Assembly (NCBI GenBank): GCA_003566335.1
Contig: PXDR01000641.1
Location: 1-6,799 of the forward strand
DNA from: Cyanobacteria bacterium T3Sed10_344R1
GTDB lineage: Bacteria; Cyanobacteriota; Cyanobacteriia; Phormidesmidales; Phormidesmidaceae
Direction of reading: 5' to 3'
DNA: 6,799 nucleotides
The translations under genes and the position numbers were made by a program. The notes under the pieces were generated by a model, which saw only the letters and a list, made by a program, of their open reading frames with translations, ran no database searches and was not told the DNA's origin. Positions within the stretch are counted from its first letter, which is position 1. Each line of letters opens with the position of its first letter. This document shows positions 5,167 to 6,799 of this stretch, piece by piece.

Positions 5167-5188
5167 CAAATCCAGACCAAATCCAGAC
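5167..5188. repeat. Tandem 11-bp repeat in the divergent noncoding region
   Basis: CAAATCCAGAC is present twice without a gap (5167-5177, 5178-5188). The first copy also forms the right half of a 20-bp near-palindrome centred on GATC (5156-5175). This arrangement resembles clustered binding sites of a dimeric regulator, but no known consensus is matched. Confidence 0.7.
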
Positions 5189-5324
5189 CAAGCACGCTGG
5201 ATTAATCGACCGGGTTAAGCGACTGCAAGTTGCGGGGGCAGGGACGATTGATCGAGGATCTAACCCGAAGCTGACCCTAGGATGCCCGCGTTCCTGCTTA
5301 CCCTACCGAGTCTCTGGGCGGGGC

Positions 5325-5356
5325 AAGATTCTTTGGAGTGAACTTCAGTGAATCTT
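5325..5356. repeat. Inverted repeat upstream of the ktrA-like gene
   Basis: AAGATTC (5325-5331) and GAATCTT (5350-5356) form a perfect 7-bp inverted repeat with an 18-nt loop, about 190 bp before the ktrA-like start. No T-run follows it on the plus strand. It could be a regulator site; the evidence is only the symmetry. Confidence 0.4.
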
Positions 5357-5511
5357 TAGACTTATCCCCTGGAGAGTTGAAGTTAGGGACAAGGTTGGGC
5401 AGTTCGCGGCAGGTGTCTTAGGGAGCCGATAGCCTGCTCTGGCAAGGCTTGCTTAGGGAAAAGCAGAATAAGGCAAAAATTGGCGCTAGAGTGCTGAAGG
5501 AACTCTGCAAT

Positions 5512-5544
5512 ATGCCCTTTTATCCCACTGGTTTGCGGGAGTAG
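5512..5544 (+). CDS. Possible ten-codon upstream ORF before the ktrA-like gene
   Basis: ATG at 5512 opens a ten-codon frame (MPFYPTGLRE) that ends with TAG at 5542-5544, 3 nt before the GTG start of the ktrA-like gene, and overlaps its Shine-Dalgarno site. AAGGA lies at 5497-5501, 10 nt before the ATG. If transcribed it would couple translation of the two. The same bases contain CAATAT (5508-5513), which could instead be a -10 box, in which case the mini-ORF would not be transcribed. Confidence 0.2.
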   Translation: MPFYPTGLRE

Positions 5545-5547
5545 TTT

Positions 5548-6255
5548 GTGAACTTGTCTTCTCTTAGTTTTTTTCGCACCCTGCGGGGGCCAAATCGCCA
5601 GTTCGCTGTGATTGGTTTGGGGCGCTTTGGTCGGGCGGTCTGCACGACCTTAAATTCCCTGGGCTATGAGGTGTTGGGGCTAGATCAAGATGAGGGCCGG
5701 GTGGCCCAGGCGATGACCGATCACATTGCCACCCACACGATTCAACTGGACTCCACCCAGCCAGCGGCCCTGAAGGAGGCTGGGATTTTTGATTTTGATA
5801 CGGTGATTGTGGCGATTGGTAACTACATTCAGGAAAGTATTATCACCACGCTCAACGTCAAAGAGGCCGGGGTGACTTATGTGGTGGCGAAGGCGTCTTC
5901 GGAGATCCACGGCAAGCTGCTGCAGCGGGTCGGAGCCGATCATGTGGTGTATCCAGAACATGAAATGGGCTGTGAGCTGGCTCGTTCTTTGACTCGACCC
6001 GGCATTTTGGATCGGTTTGAGCTTGATCCTGACCACAGCATTGTGGAAGTGATTGTGCCGCCAGCGTTTGACCAAAAGACAATTATGGAGCTGGACTTGC
6101 GGCGTAAGTATGGGTTGACCCTGATGGCGATTAGTCAGGAAGACAACCCGGAGTCGTTTGAAATTAACCCCAGCCCGGTGATGCGGCTGCGGGAGGGAGG
6201 GGGGATGGTGGTCATCGGGGACAATAAGGGGATTGATCGCTTGACGATGCACTAG
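5548..6255 (+). CDS. ktrA: KtrA/TrkA-type K+ transport regulatory protein (RCK domain)
   Basis: A 235-residue cytoplasmic regulator that forms rings beneath a K+-transporting membrane protein (KtrB/TrkH type) and gates it through nucleotide binding. The RCK_N Rossmann domain spans about 18-140: 'AVIGLGRFGRAV' with the GxGxxG loop at 23-28, Asp46 at the end of the second strand, 'VIVAIGN' (86-92), and 'GADHVVYPEHEMG' (129-141). The RCK_C domain spans about 157-233 ('DRFELDPDHSIVEVIVPP', then 'GGMVVIGDNKGIDRL'). The length is close to the roughly 220 residues of KtrA proteins, not the double-length TrkA. The GTG start is supported by GGGAG (5537-5541) at 6 nt spacing. No channel subunit gene is adjacent: upstream is 534 bp of noncoding DNA and downstream anmK after 67 nt. 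A separately located ktrA is known in Synechocystis. A general TrkA-family regulator of another transporter remains possible. Confidence 0.92.
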   Translation: MNLSSLSFFRTLRGPNRQFAVIGLGRFGRAVCTTLNSLGYEVLGLDQDEGRVAQAMTDHIATHTIQLDSTQPAALKEAGIFDFDTVIVAIGNYIQESIITTLNVKEAGVTYVVAKASSEIHGKLLQRVGADHVVYPEHEMGCELARSLTRPGILDRFELDPDHSIVEVIVPPAFDQKTIMELDLRRKYGLTLMAISQEDNPESFEINPSPVMRLREGGGMVVIGDNKGIDRLTMH

Positions 6256-6322
6256 GTCGGGGTGGCCTGGGTCTAGAGTCGGTCTCTGGGCTGGGCGACA
6301 GGTTTTGACGGTGAGGGGGTAA

Positions 6323-6799
6323 ATGCGGGTAGTTGGACTGATCAGCGGCACTTCGGTGGATGGGATTGATGCGGCGTTAGTGGAGATTCAGGGCGAGGGC
6401 TATGACTTGTCCGTGTCGCTGTTGGCGGCTCACACCTATGCCTATGCCCCGGCCCTGCAACGTCAGATTTTGGCGGTCTGTAGTGGGGAACCGTTGACGA
6501 TGGCGGCGTTGGCGGATTTGGATGATGCGATCGCAGCGGCGTTTGCCCAGGCTGCGATCGCAATTCAGCAAGATCAGCCCCAAGCAGAACTGATTGGTTC
6601 CCATGGCCAGACTGTTTTCCACCGTCCGGCAGGAACCACTCTGGGGTACAGCTTGCAGTTGGGCCGAGGGGCTGCGATCGCCCGTCTAAGCCATACCGCT
6701 GTAGTCAGTAACTTTCGCGCTGCTGACATTGCCCTGGGGGGCCAGGGCGCGCCCCTAGTGCCCCCGGTAGATGCCTGCCTGCTGAGCCACCCCACCCAG
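6323..6799 (+). CDS. anmK: Anhydro-N-acetylmuramic acid kinase (partial, N-terminal 159 residues)
   Basis: AnmK uses ATP to hydrolyse and phosphorylate 1,6-anhydro-N-acetylmuramic acid to MurNAc-6-phosphate in the cytoplasm, a step of peptidoglycan recycling. The fragment has the family motifs in order: 'VVGLISGTSVDGIDAALVEI' (3-22, phosphate-binding loop of the ASKHA fold), 'IGSHGQTVFHRP' (91-102), 'LQLGRG' (111-116) and 'NFRAADIALGGQGAPLVP' (130-147). By my alignment from memory Asp135 is the catalytic base (Asp182 in the Pseudomonas aeruginosa enzyme has that role). Full AnmK is about 370-390 residues, so roughly 40% is present; the frame is open to the right edge with no stop. The ATG is preceded by GAGGGGG (6313-6319) at 3 nt spacing. 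It starts 67 nt after the ktrA-like gene on the same strand and may be co-transcribed. Three HIP1 sites lie in it. Confidence 0.95.
   Translation, partial: MRVVGLISGTSVDGIDAALVEIQGEGYDLSVSLLAAHTYAYAPALQRQILAVCSGEPLTMAALADLDDAIAAAFAQAAIAIQQDQPQAELIGSHGQTVFHRPAGTTLGYSLQLGRGAAIARLSHTAVVSNFRAADIALGGQGAPLVPPVDACLLSHPTQ

Larger units (their letters stand above)
5014..5547. other. 534-bp divergent noncoding region between glycosyltransferase and ktrA-like genes
   Basis: No convincing gene longer than a ten-codon mini-ORF is seen. The region holds promoters for both neighbours and an unusual number of short repeats: two tandem repeats (5063-5092, 5167-5188), a near-palindrome (5156-5175, 8 of 10 pairs), TAACCCG at 5122-5128 and 5261-5267 with its inverse at 5211-5217, a HIP1 site (5138-5145) and an inverted repeat AAGATTC/GAATCTT (5325-5331, 5350-5356). 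CTAACCCG plus AAGCT recurs almost exactly at 5121-5134 and 5260-5272. I cannot point to convincing -35/-10 boxes. Confidence 0.6.

Noticed and set aside
5680..6351. 223-codon open frame on the minus strand over the ktrA-like gene
   Set aside because: It is antisense to a clearly conserved RCK protein, is rich in His, Arg and Pro as expected for a shadow frame, and has no recognisable domain.
6342..6795. Minus-strand open frames over the right end
   Set aside because: They are antisense to anmK, whose motifs are unmistakable; their composition is low complexity and unlike a protein family.
1..6799. CRISPR array, tRNA, rRNA or insertion sequence
   Set aside because: No regularly spaced repeats of CRISPR size, no cloverleaf or rRNA sequence, and no transposase or terminal inverted repeats were seen.

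Overview
The window looks like cyanobacterial chromosome. Five copies of GCGATCGC, the HIP1 palindrome typical of many cyanobacteria, lie in 6.8 kb, and the proteins (a Ni/Co ECF transporter, a DUF3105 protein, a KtrA-like protein, AnmK) have a cyanobacterial flavour. A Leptolyngbya/Nodosilinea-type lineage is only a guess. Seven complete genes and two genes cut by the window edges are supported.

Left part (1-2240, minus strand): a metal-uptake operon. Read in transcription order it holds a promoter and structured leader, an acidic lipoprotein, a NikL-like membrane-anchored protein, the NikM/CbiM substrate-binding membrane component (GTG start directly abutting the NikL stop codon), and the first nine codons of what is probably the T component NikQ/CbiQ. 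Gaps between these genes are 37, 0 and 3 nt. The expected ATPase NikO/CbiO would lie beyond the left edge.

Middle part (2328-3744, minus strand): a DUF3105 membrane-anchored protein followed by a rho-independent-type terminator, and upstream of it a MerR-family regulator with a Cys-X4-His-X4-Cys metal loop. A 20/21-bp element built around GGGGTA and CCCAGCCTAG lies just upstream of both the merR gene and the nickel/cobalt operon. This suggests one metal-responsive circuit, similar in outline to NimR of Haemophilus influenzae, a MerR protein that controls a nikKLMQO operon. It is the most interesting signal in the window.

Right part: a WcaI-like GT4 glycosyltransferase (minus strand, 3745-5013) diverges across a 534-bp noncoding region with several tandem and inverted repeats from a KtrA/TrkA-type K+ transport regulator (plus strand, GTG start, 5548-6255). 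That gene is followed after 67 nt by anmK (anhydro-N-acetylmuramic acid kinase, cell-wall recycling), cut by the right edge. These genes show no evident functional link to the metal genes.
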